Assembly: GCA_020630195.1 (NCBI GenBank)
Contig: JAHDBV010000009.1
Span: forward strand, 16,334 to 80,333
Length of the DNA: 64,000 nt
Source of the DNA: Acidimicrobiales bacterium
GTDB taxonomy: Bacteria > Actinomycetota > Acidimicrobiia > Acidimicrobiales > SZUA-35
Direction: 5' to 3'
Positions 7,362-16,690 of the stretch are shown here, piece after piece (the stretch's first letter is position 1; each line of letters opens with the position of its first letter). The notes under the pieces were generated by a model. The model did no database searches. It saw only the letters and a program-made list of their open reading frames with translations, and was not told where the DNA came from. The position numbers and the translations under genes are program-made.

Positions 7362-10169
7362 ATGCGTCGTTTGCTGAGCGGTTGGACGGTTCGCCGTCGG
7401 CTGACCGCGCTCGTGGTGGTGCCCATGATGGGTGTCACCACGCTCTCGTCGTCCGTCGCATCGACCCAGAACGAACGGGTCGCCGCCGGTGAGCAGACCA
7501 TCACCCGCCTCGACCGGGTCCGCGTCGCGCTGGAGCTGCGCCCGCTGCTCGCCAACGAACTCGTCGCCCGCCAGGAGGTCGCCCTCGCCTCCATCGAGGA
7601 CCCGGCCGGCCCGGAGATCGAAGCGACCGTCACCCAGGCCGCCCGCCAGGTCGACCAGCACCTCGGGGCCGAGCGGGTCGCCGAGCTCGACACCGCGATC
7701 ACCGAGGCCTTCGGCGGCATGGACCGGGTGCGGGATCCCTACATCGACGACGAGTTCGCCGCCATCTCGATCCAGTCACCCCACCACGTGCTCGACGGCT
7801 TCGTCGCCGACGGCATCGACCAGACCCTGATCGACATCCTGTCGTCGTTGTCCCAGGTCGGCGCCACCGACCTGTCGGGCCACATCGAGATCGTCCGGGC
7901 CTTCGACGACCTCGTCGGCGACCAGGTCGGCTGGACCACCACCGTCGCCGTCTCCGAACTCGACGAAGAGGGCGATCTCCCCTTCACCTACGCCGCCCTG
8001 GCCGTGGAGGCCAACGACGACGTCCGCACCATCGCCGCCCGTCACCCCGACCTGATCGTCGAACTCGACGACTGGGACCAGATCGTCGCCGACACCGAAC
8101 GACGCCTCGACGGCACCGCGACCGTGGCCGACCGTGCACGCCTCGACGTGCTCACCGGTGAGCTCCAGCAGCTCCGCACCGTCAACGGTGCCGCCATCGA
8201 GACCATCGAAGACCTGAAACGAGAGCTCGACATCCGGGTTCGTGACGCACGCCAACGAGCCTGGATGCTCGCCATCGGCTCGTGGGTGCTCATGGCCGCC
8301 GCCATGTTGGGGGTGTTCATCGTGGCCCGCTCCATCGACAAGCCGCTCATCCGCCTGCGTGACCAGGCCCGCCGCATCATCGGCGGTGACCTGCGGGCCG
8401 AGACCGGCAAACGCTCCGGTCCGCCCGAACTGGTCGAGATCGGCACCTCGCTCGACGAACTCGTCGACAACCTCAACGGGCTGGCCCGCCGGGCCGAAGC
8501 CGTGGCCCGGGGCGACTTCGACCAGCACACCGACGCCGACGACGCCGGCCCGCTCGCCACGGCCGTGTCCGCCACCGTCGACCGTCTCCGCCAGCTCACG
8601 ACCGAGCTGCGCTCCAGCGAGCAGCGGGCCCAGACCATCGTCGACGCCGCCGCCGACCCCATTCTCGTGCTCGATCCGTCGTTCATGATCGAGCTGGCCA
8701 ACCCCGCGGCCGTGGCGCTGCTCCGGGGTGAGGACCTCACCGGCCTGCCCGCCTCGGCCTTCTTCCGCGACTGGCAGGTCGAGATCCGCGACGGTGAGCA
8801 GATCGCCACCGCCGTCGACGGCACGAAGATCGACGTCTCGCTGTCGATGTCGACGACCGAGGACGTCGACGGACTCGCCACCGTCGTGTTGTGCCGCGAC
8901 ATCACCGAGCAGAAGGCGATCGAGGCGAAGCTGGCCCACGAGGCCACCCACGATCCGCTCACGAGCCTGCTGAACCGGGCGGGGATCATGGACCGCCTCG
9001 ATGCGATCGGCGCCGACGATCCGGTCGGTGTGATGTTCCTCGATCTCGACAAGTTCAAGCCCATCAACGACACGCACGGCCACGAGGCCGGTGACGAGGT
9101 GCTCACCGAGATCGGTCGGCGCCTCGACGACGCCGTGCGGGGCGACGAGGCGATCGGCCGCCTCGGCGGCGACGAGTTCGTCGTGATCGTGCCCGGCGCC
9201 TGGGAGCTCGAGCAGCTCGCGGCTCGGCTCGTGCACGTCGTCGAGCAGCCCATCGCCCTGTCGACCGGGATCGTCGTCAGTGTCGGCACCTCGGTCGGGA
9301 TCACCGAGGGCTGGGGCGGCGACTCGGCCGAGCTCCTGCGCCAGGCCGACGAAGCCCTCTACGCCTGCAAGCACGAACGCCGGATGCGCATCAGCGCCTA
9401 CACCGCCGGCGGAGTGCGCGAAGTCGAGTTCCACGGCGACGTCAGCCGGATCATCGCCGAGGCGATCGGCCGCGACGAGCTGGTGCTCGCCGCCCTGCCG
9501 ATCGTCGATCTCACCACCGGCTACGCCGTCGGCTACGAGCTGCTCGTGCGATGGGATCACCCCGACGAGGGCCTCATCCAGCCGGGTGCGTTCCTGCCGA
9601 TCACCGAGCAGTCCGACGCCGTGCTCCAGATCGACCAGTGGGTGCTCCGAGCCGGCCTGCGGTGGGCCGCCGACCGGCCCGGCCCGTGGGGCGTGTCGCT
9701 CAACATGTCGACCCGGCACCTCGAACACGGCGACCTCGTGTTCGTCGTGGAGACCGCCATCGCCCAGACCGGCATCGACCCGGCCCGCGTGCAGCTCGAG
9801 TTCTCCGAACCGTCGATCGAACGCATGCCCGAGCACCACCTGCCCGTCCTGGAACGCCTGCGCTCTCTCGGGGTCCGGGTGGCCCGCGACGACGCCACCG
9901 ATGCCCGCAGCGACGACGCCGTGCACGCACCCCGCTTCGACGCCGTGAAGATCGACATCGAGCTCGTGCGCCTCGTCGACCGGGCCGAGGGTCGCCATCG
10001 CATCGCCGCCATCGTCGACCGGTCACATCGTGCCGGCCAGGCCGTGGTGGCCGAGGGTGTCGAGACCGCCGAGCAGGCCGAGGCCCTCCAGCGTCTCGGC
10101 ATCCGATTCGCCCAGGGCTTCCACTACGGCCAGCCGGTGCTCATCCGCGAGCTGGCCGCCTACCTCTAG
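7362..10169 (+). CDS. Membrane HAMP-PAS-GGDEF-EAL signalling protein
   Basis: 935 residues, a cyclic-di-GMP signalling protein. Order: N-terminal membrane segment (about 12-35), a helical extracellular sensor of about 260 residues, a second membrane segment (WVLMAAAMLGVFIVA, about 300-320), HAMP (about 322-376), PAS (about 416-520), GGDEF with an intact LGGDEF near 600-606, and EAL from about 720. The diguanylate cyclase half looks active. The EAL half has YELLVRW, a normal KID motif and AEGVET, but the catalytic DDFGTG loop reads DDATDA, so phosphodiesterase activity is doubtful. ATG at 7362 is chosen; a GTG lies directly before it. Together with the HD-GYP gene this makes two cyclic-di-GMP proteins around valS. 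Confidence 0.88.
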   Translation: MRRLLSGWTVRRRLTALVVVPMMGVTTLSSSVASTQNERVAAGEQTITRLDRVRVALELRPLLANELVARQEVALASIEDPAGPEIEATVTQAARQVDQHLGAERVAELDTAITEAFGGMDRVRDPYIDDEFAAISIQSPHHVLDGFVADGIDQTLIDILSSLSQVGATDLSGHIEIVRAFDDLVGDQVGWTTTVAVSELDEEGDLPFTYAALAVEANDDVRTIAARHPDLIVELDDWDQIVADTERRLDGTATVADRARLDVLTGELQQLRTVNGAAIETIEDLKRELDIRVRDARQRAWMLAIGSWVLMAAAMLGVFIVARSIDKPLIRLRDQARRIIGGDLRAETGKRSGPPELVEIGTSLDELVDNLNGLARRAEAVARGDFDQHTDADDAGPLATAVSATVDRLRQLTTELRSSEQRAQTIVDAAADPILVLDPSFMIELANPAAVALLRGEDLTGLPASAFFRDWQVEIRDGEQIATAVDGTKIDVSLSMSTTEDVDGLATVVLCRDITEQKAIEAKLAHEATHDPLTSLLNRAGIMDRLDAIGADDPVGVMFLDLDKFKPINDTHGHEAGDEVLTEIGRRLDDAVRGDEAIGRLGGDEFVVIVPGAWELEQLAARLVHVVEQPIALSTGIVVSVGTSVGITEGWGGDSAELLRQADEALYACKHERRMRISAYTAGGVREVEFHGDVSRIIAEAIGRDELVLAALPIVDLTTGYAVGYELLVRWDHPDEGLIQPGAFLPITEQSDAVLQIDQWVLRAGLRWAADRPGPWGVSLNMSTRHLEHGDLVFVVETAIAQTGIDPARVQLEFSEPSIERMPEHHLPVLERLRSLGVRVARDDATDARSDDAVHAPRFDAVKIDIELVRLVDRAEGRHRIAAIVDRSHRAGQAVVAEGVETAEQAEALQRLGIRFAQGFHYGQPVLIRELAAYL

Positions 10170-10170
10170 C

Positions 10171-11562
10171 TCAGTCGAGGCCGAGCTCGGCCAGGTACTC
10201 GTCGAGCTTGCCGAGCGCCGGCACCACGGCGGCCCGGAGCCGGGCGAGCACGGCCATCTTGTCCCGGTCGCCCACGGCGTTGGCGATCGTCGCACTGAAC
10301 CCGTCGAGCCGGTTGGCCTGCATCCACTCGTCGAGCCCGGGTTCGAGCGACCAGAGGTACTGGTTCATCATCCCGGCCCGGGTGAGGCGCAGATAGTCGG
10401 TGTCGTGATTCGGCAGCGGCACCACTCCGCACAGCGAGTTCTTCTTCTCGATGTCGTCGTGGGTGGCCTCGACGTGGGCGATGAGCGAGGCGGAGAACAC
10501 CGGCTGGTAGCCCCGGATCATCTGGGGTGTGATGCGCCCCGGTTCGAAGACCGGCTTCTCCTCGAGATCGGGCGACAGCGCCGATGCCGAACAGTCGACG
10601 TGCACGGTGTCGACCGTGGTCGGGATCTCGCCCCGCTCGCACACGATGCGGTCGGAGTGCAGTTCGGTGACCCGGCCGAGCCGCACGACGTTCCGGATGC
10701 GGCGGAGCTCGGCGGCTTCGGCCTCGGAGATCGTGGCACCGTGGAACATCGTGGGACGGACCTCGGGGTGGATCCGCAGGAAGTACCCGCACGCCTCGAG
10801 CCGGTCGAACAGGTCGTCCACCGAGGTCGAGGCGGCGATCGCCTCGAACTGCGCCGCCTGGGTCTCGATGGTGTCGTGGAAGAACTCGTCGCCGGGTTGG
10901 GTGTTGCGACGGTCGAGCAACCAGGCGTCACGCGAGACGACCCAGGTGATCGTGTCGGGATCGACCCCGCGTGCGAGGAGCCACAGCAGGGCATCGATCC
11001 CGGTCTTGCCCCCGCCGATGACGACGTAACCGGCGGCGGGCTCGGTGAGGTCGACGAGGTCGTTCAGCGGCATGAAGCGTGCGTCGGGGTCGACCGAGAA
11101 GTTCGGAGTGTGGGTCGAGGGGATGGACGTGTTGAGGTGGGTCCCGTCGACGAGCACGGGTGCGGACACCTCGTGGATCTCGCCCGAGAGGCGATGCCGG
11201 AACCGACCGTCGCCGGTGTGGTCCGACATCGGGTGGTAGTCGACGCGTCCCGAGGGGAGGAAGCGATCGCGCATCACGGCCTCGAAGTAGGCGAGCACCT
11301 CGGTGCCGGTGGCGAGGTGGCCGAGCCCGGCGTTGAGCCCGGAGGTGTCGAGCTGGCCGGTCGACAGCTCGCGTGAGGCGACGCCGTAGAACGCGGATGG
11401 CTGATGCAGGGTGACGAACGGATAGGCCTTGTTCCAGTGACCGCCGGGCCGGTCGTACCGGTCGACGAGGGTCACCGTGGCATCGGTGTCGGACAGGAGG
11501 GTGTCGACGAAGGCCATGCCGACCGCGCCCGCCCCCACCACGAGATAGTCGGACTCGATCAT
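10171..11562 (-). CDS. FAD/NAD(P)-binding oxidoreductase, function unknown
   Basis: 463 residues. The N-terminal YLVVGAGAVGMAF is a GxGxxG FAD-binding fold followed by the acidic LVDRYDRPGGHW strand and turn. A second Rossmann glycine motif, YVVIGGGKTGIDA (about 185-197), would bind a nicotinamide cofactor. This two-dinucleotide architecture is that of flavin monooxygenases and related reductases; the substrate is not evident. ATG at 11562 follows TAGGTT by 7 nt (11570-11575, complement), a leaderless start. The 3' end abuts the convergent GGDEF-EAL gene with a single base between the stop codons. Confidence 0.75.
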   Translation of the reverse strand: MIESDYLVVGAGAVGMAFVDTLLSDTDATVTLVDRYDRPGGHWNKAYPFVTLHQPSAFYGVASRELSTGQLDTSGLNAGLGHLATGTEVLAYFEAVMRDRFLPSGRVDYHPMSDHTGDGRFRHRLSGEIHEVSAPVLVDGTHLNTSIPSTHTPNFSVDPDARFMPLNDLVDLTEPAAGYVVIGGGKTGIDALLWLLARGVDPDTITWVVSRDAWLLDRRNTQPGDEFFHDTIETQAAQFEAIAASTSVDDLFDRLEACGYFLRIHPEVRPTMFHGATISEAEAAELRRIRNVVRLGRVTELHSDRIVCERGEIPTTVDTVHVDCSASALSPDLEEKPVFEPGRITPQMIRGYQPVFSASLIAHVEATHDDIEKKNSLCGVVPLPNHDTDYLRLTRAGMMNQYLWSLEPGLDEWMQANRLDGFSATIANAVGDRDKMAVLARLRAAVVPALGKLDEYLAELGLD

Positions 11563-11591
11563 GCGGCCGAACCTACCAGTGTCAAGATCGG

Positions 11592-12803
11592 TCAGGGTGC
11601 GGCGGTGACCGAGCCGGAGCGGGGCCATCCGACGACGATCCCCGCGCTCAGCACGAGCAGGATCACCCCGACCGCCCGCTCGGAGAACACCGACACGAGC
11701 GGCCCCGAGACCCCGAGCAGGACGACGCTCGCCACGGCCGCGGCGACGAGCGTCGCGGAGATGCCACGAGGACCCCGACGCCGACCCGCCTCGACCACGA
11801 GGAACGGCAGCGCGGTCGAGACACCGACGGCCAGCACGAGTGCGCCACCGGCCGCCGCCACCCCCGCCATCACCATCAGCACCGAACCGACCACCATCAC
11901 GACCCGCATCGGGCGGCCGTCGAGGCCCGGCGGCACCAGCCCGGGGGCGAGCCCGACGACGAGACGGACGACCGTGAGCACGGCCCAGAACCCCGCCCCG
12001 ACCGCGGCCGCCCGCTCCTCGCTCCAGCCCGCCGTCTCCGACAGCACCGTGGGCGCCCACTGTGCCGTGACGACCTCGACCGCTCCCGCCGCACCGGCGA
12101 GACCGACGAGCAACCAGATCCCCGAGTCGAACGGCACCCGCTCACCACCCTGCTCGGCACCGCCGGCGTCGTGTGCCGGTATCCGGCGGCGATGCCGACC
12201 TCCGTCGGCGACGGGTGCGACCAACGCCGAGGAGATCGCCGCGAGGCCGGTGATGGCGAGCGCCGGGGCCCAGTCGAACCCCACCACGAGCAGCAGCGGA
12301 CCACCGACCGCTCCCACCCCGTAGCCCCCGTGCACGAGCACGGCCTCGGTCGAGCGTCCCTCCGCCGAGAGCACCTCGTTGACCGTGACGTCGAGCAGCC
12401 CGCCCGCGAGCCCGGTGATCGACAGACCCACCACGACCCAGGCGACCTCACGACCGAGCACACCGGCGGCGAGCAACAACCCACCACCGAGCATCACGGG
12501 CAGCGCGAGGAACCGCACGGCCCGCTCGACGCGCCCACCGAGTGCCGGGGCCGTGAGGGCACCGAGCAGCCGTCCGACGACGAGGGGCACGGTCACGATC
12601 GGCAGGTCGGCCGGTTCGAGGCCGAGGTCGGGTGCCATGCCCACCCAGGCGGGGCCGATCAGACCGAAGATCGCCCCGAACGACGTGAAGATCGCGAACA
12701 GCGCCGTGGTTCGGGCGGCGCCGAGCCCCACGGCGGGGGCGCTGCGATCGGGGCGGACGCCGGACACGGATCGGAGTCTGGCCGCCCGTGTTGCACTCGG
12801 CAC
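11592..12803 (-). CDS. MFS-type membrane transporter
   Basis: 403 residues with about twelve hydrophobic segments and a polar central loop (DGGRHRRRIPAHDAGG region), the 6+6 arrangement of major facilitator superfamily permeases. No substrate-diagnostic motif is visible. The GTG at 12803 gives a 30-residue cytoplasmic N-tail before the first helix; GTG codons at residues 13 or 16 are equally possible starts. The gene is divergent from serB with a 41-bp gap and lies just upstream of the FAD oxidoreductase on the same strand. Confidence 0.72.
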   Translation of the reverse strand: MPSATRAARLRSVSGVRPDRSAPAVGLGAARTTALFAIFTSFGAIFGLIGPAWVGMAPDLGLEPADLPIVTVPLVVGRLLGALTAPALGGRVERAVRFLALPVMLGGGLLLAAGVLGREVAWVVVGLSITGLAGGLLDVTVNEVLSAEGRSTEAVLVHGGYGVGAVGGPLLLVVGFDWAPALAITGLAAISSALVAPVADGGRHRRRIPAHDAGGAEQGGERVPFDSGIWLLVGLAGAAGAVEVVTAQWAPTVLSETAGWSEERAAAVGAGFWAVLTVVRLVVGLAPGLVPPGLDGRPMRVVMVVGSVLMVMAGVAAAGGALVLAVGVSTALPFLVVEAGRRRGPRGISATLVAAAVASVVLLGVSGPLVSVFSERAVGVILLVLSAGIVVGWPRSGSVTAAP

Positions 12804-12844
12804 GCCGGGCCCGAGCGACTCGGCCGTCGGGGTAGCGTCGAAGG

Positions 12845-14014
12845 GTGGATCAGCAGACGATGTTGCTGCGGGTGAGCGGGCCGGACCAGCCCGGCATCCT
12901 CGCCGGACTGATGGATCACCTCGCCCGGGCCGGCGCCGGTGTCGACGACATCGAGCAGATCACGATCCGGGGCATGCTCAACCTCACGCTCGTCGTGCGG
13001 GTACCGGCCGGCAAGGACCTGCTGCGGGATCTGCTCCTGTTCGGCTGGGAGGCGAAGGTCGACGTCGACTTCGAGATGGTCGACGCCGTGCCGACCACCC
13101 GCCCCCGGGGCCTCGTCGTCACCGTGCTCGGCGCCGAGGTGACCCCCGCCGAGATGTCGACGCTCGCCACCACCGTCGCCCAGGCCGGCGGCAACGTGGT
13201 CCGCATCGTGCGCCTCGCCCGTCGACCGGTGATGGCGTACGAGTTCGTCGTCGCCGGCGACGACCCGACCAAGCTGCGCGACTCACTCCTCGCCGCCGCC
13301 CAACCGATGGCCTGCGACGTCGCCGTGCACCGTGAGGGTCTCGGCCGTCGAGCCACCCGACTGATCGTCATGGACGTCGACTCCACCCTCATCCAGGACG
13401 AGGTCATCGAGCTGCTCGCCGCCGAAGCGGGCCACCTCGAGGAGGTCCGCGCGATCACCGAGCGGGCCATGGCCGGCGAGCTCGACTTCGCCGAATCGCT
13501 CGAAGCCCGCGTCGGGCTGCTCGCCGGTCTCGACCGGGCCTCGGTCCGACGGGCCCGGGCGGCCATGCGGCTCACACCGGGGGCGGAGCTCTTCACCTCC
13601 ACACTGCGGCGTCTCGGCTACCGCTCGGCCATCGTCTCGGGCGGGTTCACCGAGTTCACCGACCAGCTGCGGGACAACCTCGGCATCGACCACGCCTACG
13701 CCAACCGGCTCGAATGGGGTGAGGACGGCCGCTTGACGGGCCGGGTGCTCGGTCAGGTCGTCGACCGTCAGGCCAAGGCCGACCTGCTCCGCCAGGTCGC
13801 CGCCGCCGAGGGCGTGCCGCTCGATCAGGTCGTGGCCGTTGGTGATGGTGCCAACGACCTCGACATGTTGAACGCCGCCGGCCTCGGCATCGCGTTCAAC
13901 GCGAAACCGGTGGTCAACGACGCGGCGGACACCACCGTGACCGTCCCGTATCTCGACGCGATCCTGTTCGTGCTCGGGGTGCGGGCGGAGGACATCGTTT
14001 CTCCCGACGCCTGA
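12845..14014 (+). CDS. serB: Phosphoserine phosphatase with two ACT domains
   Basis: Last step of serine synthesis, hydrolysis of O-phospho-L-serine. 389 residues: ACT domain 1 (about 5-80, LLRVSGPDQPGILAGL), ACT domain 2 (about 88-165), then a HAD phosphatase domain. Its nucleophile motif is MDVDSTL near 177, motif II is VSGGFTEF and the metal-binding motif is VGDGANDLDML. Tandem N-terminal ACT domains are the layout of actinobacterial SerB, where serine binding gives feedback control. The GTG start lies 6 nt after TAGCGT (12833-12838), a leaderless promoter. It is not in an operon with other serine genes here. Confidence 0.95.
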   Translation: MDQQTMLLRVSGPDQPGILAGLMDHLARAGAGVDDIEQITIRGMLNLTLVVRVPAGKDLLRDLLLFGWEAKVDVDFEMVDAVPTTRPRGLVVTVLGAEVTPAEMSTLATTVAQAGGNVVRIVRLARRPVMAYEFVVAGDDPTKLRDSLLAAAQPMACDVAVHREGLGRRATRLIVMDVDSTLIQDEVIELLAAEAGHLEEVRAITERAMAGELDFAESLEARVGLLAGLDRASVRRARAAMRLTPGAELFTSTLRRLGYRSAIVSGGFTEFTDQLRDNLGIDHAYANRLEWGEDGRLTGRVLGQVVDRQAKADLLRQVAAAEGVPLDQVVAVGDGANDLDMLNAAGLGIAFNAKPVVNDAADTTVTVPYLDAILFVLGVRAEDIVSPDA

Positions 14015-14021
14015 TCGTCGC

Positions 14022-14151
14022 TACCCTCTCCCCCACGGCCCGATGTGGCCGTCGGAGCCCCGCACTCGGCCGCGGCGCTCACCCTCGCACTCCACGACTG
14101 TTCGGAGTCGAGTTCCTCCCCCGATTCCGGCCGAGCGGAAAGCGTTCCACC
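14022..14151 (+). promoter_or_regulatory. Promoter and long leader of the DEAD-box helicase gene
   Basis: TACCCT at 14022-14027 is a plausible -10, which would leave a 5' leader of about 115 nt, unusually long for this window where leaderless starts prevail. The leader holds a small stem-loop, CGACT-gttcgg-AGTCG (about 14095-14110). Long leaders that control RNA helicase genes by structure are known in other bacteria; that role here is inference. Confidence 0.4.
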
Positions 14152-15942
14152 GTGACCACCACCTTCGCCGAGTTCGGCCTGCCGTCGCGACTCGTCTCGA
14201 CCCTCGAAGACCGCGGCATCACCGAGCCGTTCCCCATCCAGGCCCAGACCCTGCCCGATCTGCTGGAGGGCCGCGACCTGTGCGGACGCGCCCCCACGGG
14301 CTCCGGCAAGACCCTCGCCTTCGGCCTCCCGCTCGTCGCCCGGCTCGCTCCCGCGAAGCCCGGCCGCCCGACGGCCCTCGTGCTCGCTCCCACCCGTGAG
14401 CTGGCCGAGCAGATCCACACCGAGCTCCAGCCGCTCGTGCAGGCCGCCGGCCGCCGTTCGGTCTCGGTCTACGGCGGCGTCGACATCCGCCGCCACGTGA
14501 AGGCACTCGACCGTGGCGCCGACCTGATGGTCGCCACCCCCGGCCGCCTGAAGGACCTCATCGAGCGGGGCAACTGCTCGCTGGCCGATGCCGAGGTCGT
14601 CGTGATCGACGAGGCCGACCGGATGGCCGACATGGGCTTCCTGCCCGAGGTCCGCCGCCTGCTCGACCAGACCCCCGACCGCCGCCAGACCGTGTTGTTC
14701 TCGGCGACGCTCGACGGCGACGTGGCGGCCATCACCAAGCAGTACCAGCGGAACCCCAGCCGTCACGAGTACGGCGAGGTCGAGCCCGACATGTCGGCGA
14801 TGAGCCACCTCTTCTGGAAGGTGGAGCCGACCGAACGGGTCGAGATCACCGCCGACGCGATCACCGCGATCGGCCCGACCGTGGTGTTCTGCCGCACCCG
14901 CCACGGCGTCGACCGCGTCGCCCGCCAGCTCAAGCGGGCCGGCGTGAAAGCCGCCTGGATCCACGGCGGACGCAACCAGTCCCAGCGCGATCGTGCGCTC
15001 CGGGCGTTCACCTCCGGCGAGTGTCCGGCGCTGGTCGCCACCGACGTCGCCGCCCGCGGCATCCACGTCGACGGCGTGGCCGGCGTGATCCACTTCGATC
15101 CGCCCGAGGACGACAAGACCTATCTGCATCGCTCCGGCCGCACGGCCCGGGCCGGCGCCTCGGGTGTGGTGGTGTCGATGGTGGTCGACAAGGTCGCGAA
15201 GCAGGTCAAGGGGCTCCAGAAGGACCTCGGTCTGCCCCGGGAGACCACCCGGCCCGATCTGGCCGAGCTGCGTCGCCTGACCCCGGGCGGCGGGAACAAG
15301 TGGACACCCGACCGGGTGCCCTTCGACGACGAGCCGGGTGACGACCGTCGCCGGGCCGCCGGCAAGCGGACCCGTGGCGGTCAGAACCGTGCTCGCAACG
15401 AGCGCGACGACCGTGGCCGGGGCGACCAGTCCCGTGGCGGCGGCCGAGACGGTCGCGTCCGTGACAACGGTGACCGTGACGGTCGGGGACGCAACGACGA
15501 CCGACGTGGTGACAATCGCGGCGACCGTAACGGTCGGGACGGCGAGGCTCGCCGAGGTGGTCAGGGTCGCCGGGACGACCAGCGTCGTGGAACGGGTGAT
15601 CGTCCTCGCAACGATCGGGGCCGCGACGATCGCCGGCCCCGCACCGACGACCGTCGGCCGGCTGCCGAGGGCGGCGGCCTCGACGGGCCGCCGATGTGGA
15701 CGCCGCACGACGACAACCAGCCCCGCCGCAAGAAGCAGCACCGCAAGGGCCAGCGACGCCCCGAGGGTGCCTCGTCCGAGGGCGGACGCTCGAACGGTGA
15801 GCGATCCGGTGGCGGCCGTGGCCGCAACGGCCAGGGCCGTGGCGGCCGACCCGGCGGCAACCGCTCCGGTGGCGGCAACCGCTCGGGTGGCGGCCGCTCC
15901 GGCGGCGCCAACCGATCCGGCGGCAAGGCCCGCCGGGGCTGA
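14152..15942 (+). CDS. DEAD-box ATP-dependent RNA helicase with RG-rich tail
   Basis: 596 residues. The helicase core covers about 1-375: Q-motif FPIQAQT, Walker A APTGSGKT (47-54), DEAD box (DEADR near 150), SAT near 184, and the C-terminal HRSGRTARAG near 326. From about 395 to the end the protein is low-complexity and rich in Arg, Gly, Asp and Asn, finishing in GGNRSGG-type repeats, like the RNA-binding tails of bacterial RhlE/CsdA proteins that promote cold growth and ribosome or mRNA remodelling. The start is a GTG with no obvious ribosome binding site. A methyltransferase gene follows 21 bp downstream on the same strand. Confidence 0.92.
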   Translation: MTTTFAEFGLPSRLVSTLEDRGITEPFPIQAQTLPDLLEGRDLCGRAPTGSGKTLAFGLPLVARLAPAKPGRPTALVLAPTRELAEQIHTELQPLVQAAGRRSVSVYGGVDIRRHVKALDRGADLMVATPGRLKDLIERGNCSLADAEVVVIDEADRMADMGFLPEVRRLLDQTPDRRQTVLFSATLDGDVAAITKQYQRNPSRHEYGEVEPDMSAMSHLFWKVEPTERVEITADAITAIGPTVVFCRTRHGVDRVARQLKRAGVKAAWIHGGRNQSQRDRALRAFTSGECPALVATDVAARGIHVDGVAGVIHFDPPEDDKTYLHRSGRTARAGASGVVVSMVVDKVAKQVKGLQKDLGLPRETTRPDLAELRRLTPGGGNKWTPDRVPFDDEPGDDRRRAAGKRTRGGQNRARNERDDRGRGDQSRGGGRDGRVRDNGDRDGRGRNDDRRGDNRGDRNGRDGEARRGGQGRRDDQRRGTGDRPRNDRGRDDRRPRTDDRRPAAEGGGLDGPPMWTPHDDNQPRRKKQHRKGQRRPEGASSEGGRSNGERSGGGRGRNGQGRGGRPGGNRSGGGNRSGGGRSGGANRSGGKARRG

Positions 15943-15963
15943 CCCACCCGGACGGACGCCACC

Positions 15964-16683
15964 GTGCCCGACGAACTCTTCGCCGATCCCCGCCTCGCTC
16001 GGATCTACGACGACCTCGACGGTGACCGGGACGATCTCGATCTCTACGCCGCGCTCCCCGCGGAGTTCGGCGCCCGGCGGGTCCTCGATGTCGGCTGCGG
16101 AACCGGCGTGTTGGCCCGCCGTCTCGCCGCATCGGGCCGGTCGGTCACCGGTGTCGACCCGGCGACCGCGTCGCTCGACGTGGCTCGGGCGGCCGACCCC
16201 GATCGGTCGGTGACCTGGATCGACGGCACCGTCGACGCGGTCCCGACCGACGAGCTGTTCGACCTCGCCGTGATGACCGGCAACGTGGCGATGGTCTTCG
16301 TCGACGACGCCGACTGGGCGGAGACCCTCCGCCACATCCGGCGGCGGCTCCGCGACGGCGGCCGGTTCGTCTTCGAGACCCGCGATCCCGATGCTCGGGC
16401 CTGGGAGACCTGGGCGACGCGGCTGACGAGAACGGTCGACACCGTCGAGGGCACGGTCGCCACCGACTTCGACCTGCTCGATGTGTCGCTCCCGCTCGTG
16501 TCGTTCCGCTGGACGATCACCTTCGCCGACGGCGACGTGCGGGCGTCCGACACGACGCTGCACTACCGGACGGTTCCCGACCTCACGTGGGAACTCGGCG
16601 CGGCCGGGTTCGTGCTCGACGAGGTCCGGGATGCACCCGACCGACCGGGGCTCGAGTTCGTCGTCGTGGCCCGAGCCGTCTGA
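15964..16683 (+). CDS. Class I SAM-dependent methyltransferase
   Basis: 239 residues with the SAM-binding motif I VLDVGCGTGVLARRL (about 40-54), an acidic GVDPA at the end of strand 2, and motif IV DLAVMTGNVAMVF. It resembles small-molecule or protein methyltransferases of the Methyltransf_25 type; the substrate is unknown. The GTG start is 21 bp after the RNA helicase stop, so the two are probably cotranscribed. It converges on the MBL-fold gene with 7 bp between them. Confidence 0.8.
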   Translation: MPDELFADPRLARIYDDLDGDRDDLDLYAALPAEFGARRVLDVGCGTGVLARRLAASGRSVTGVDPATASLDVARAADPDRSVTWIDGTVDAVPTDELFDLAVMTGNVAMVFVDDADWAETLRHIRRRLRDGGRFVFETRDPDARAWETWATRLTRTVDTVEGTVATDFDLLDVSLPLVSFRWTITFADGDVRASDTTLHYRTVPDLTWELGAAGFVLDEVRDAPDRPGLEFVVVARAV

Positions 16684-16690
16684 GCTCGAC

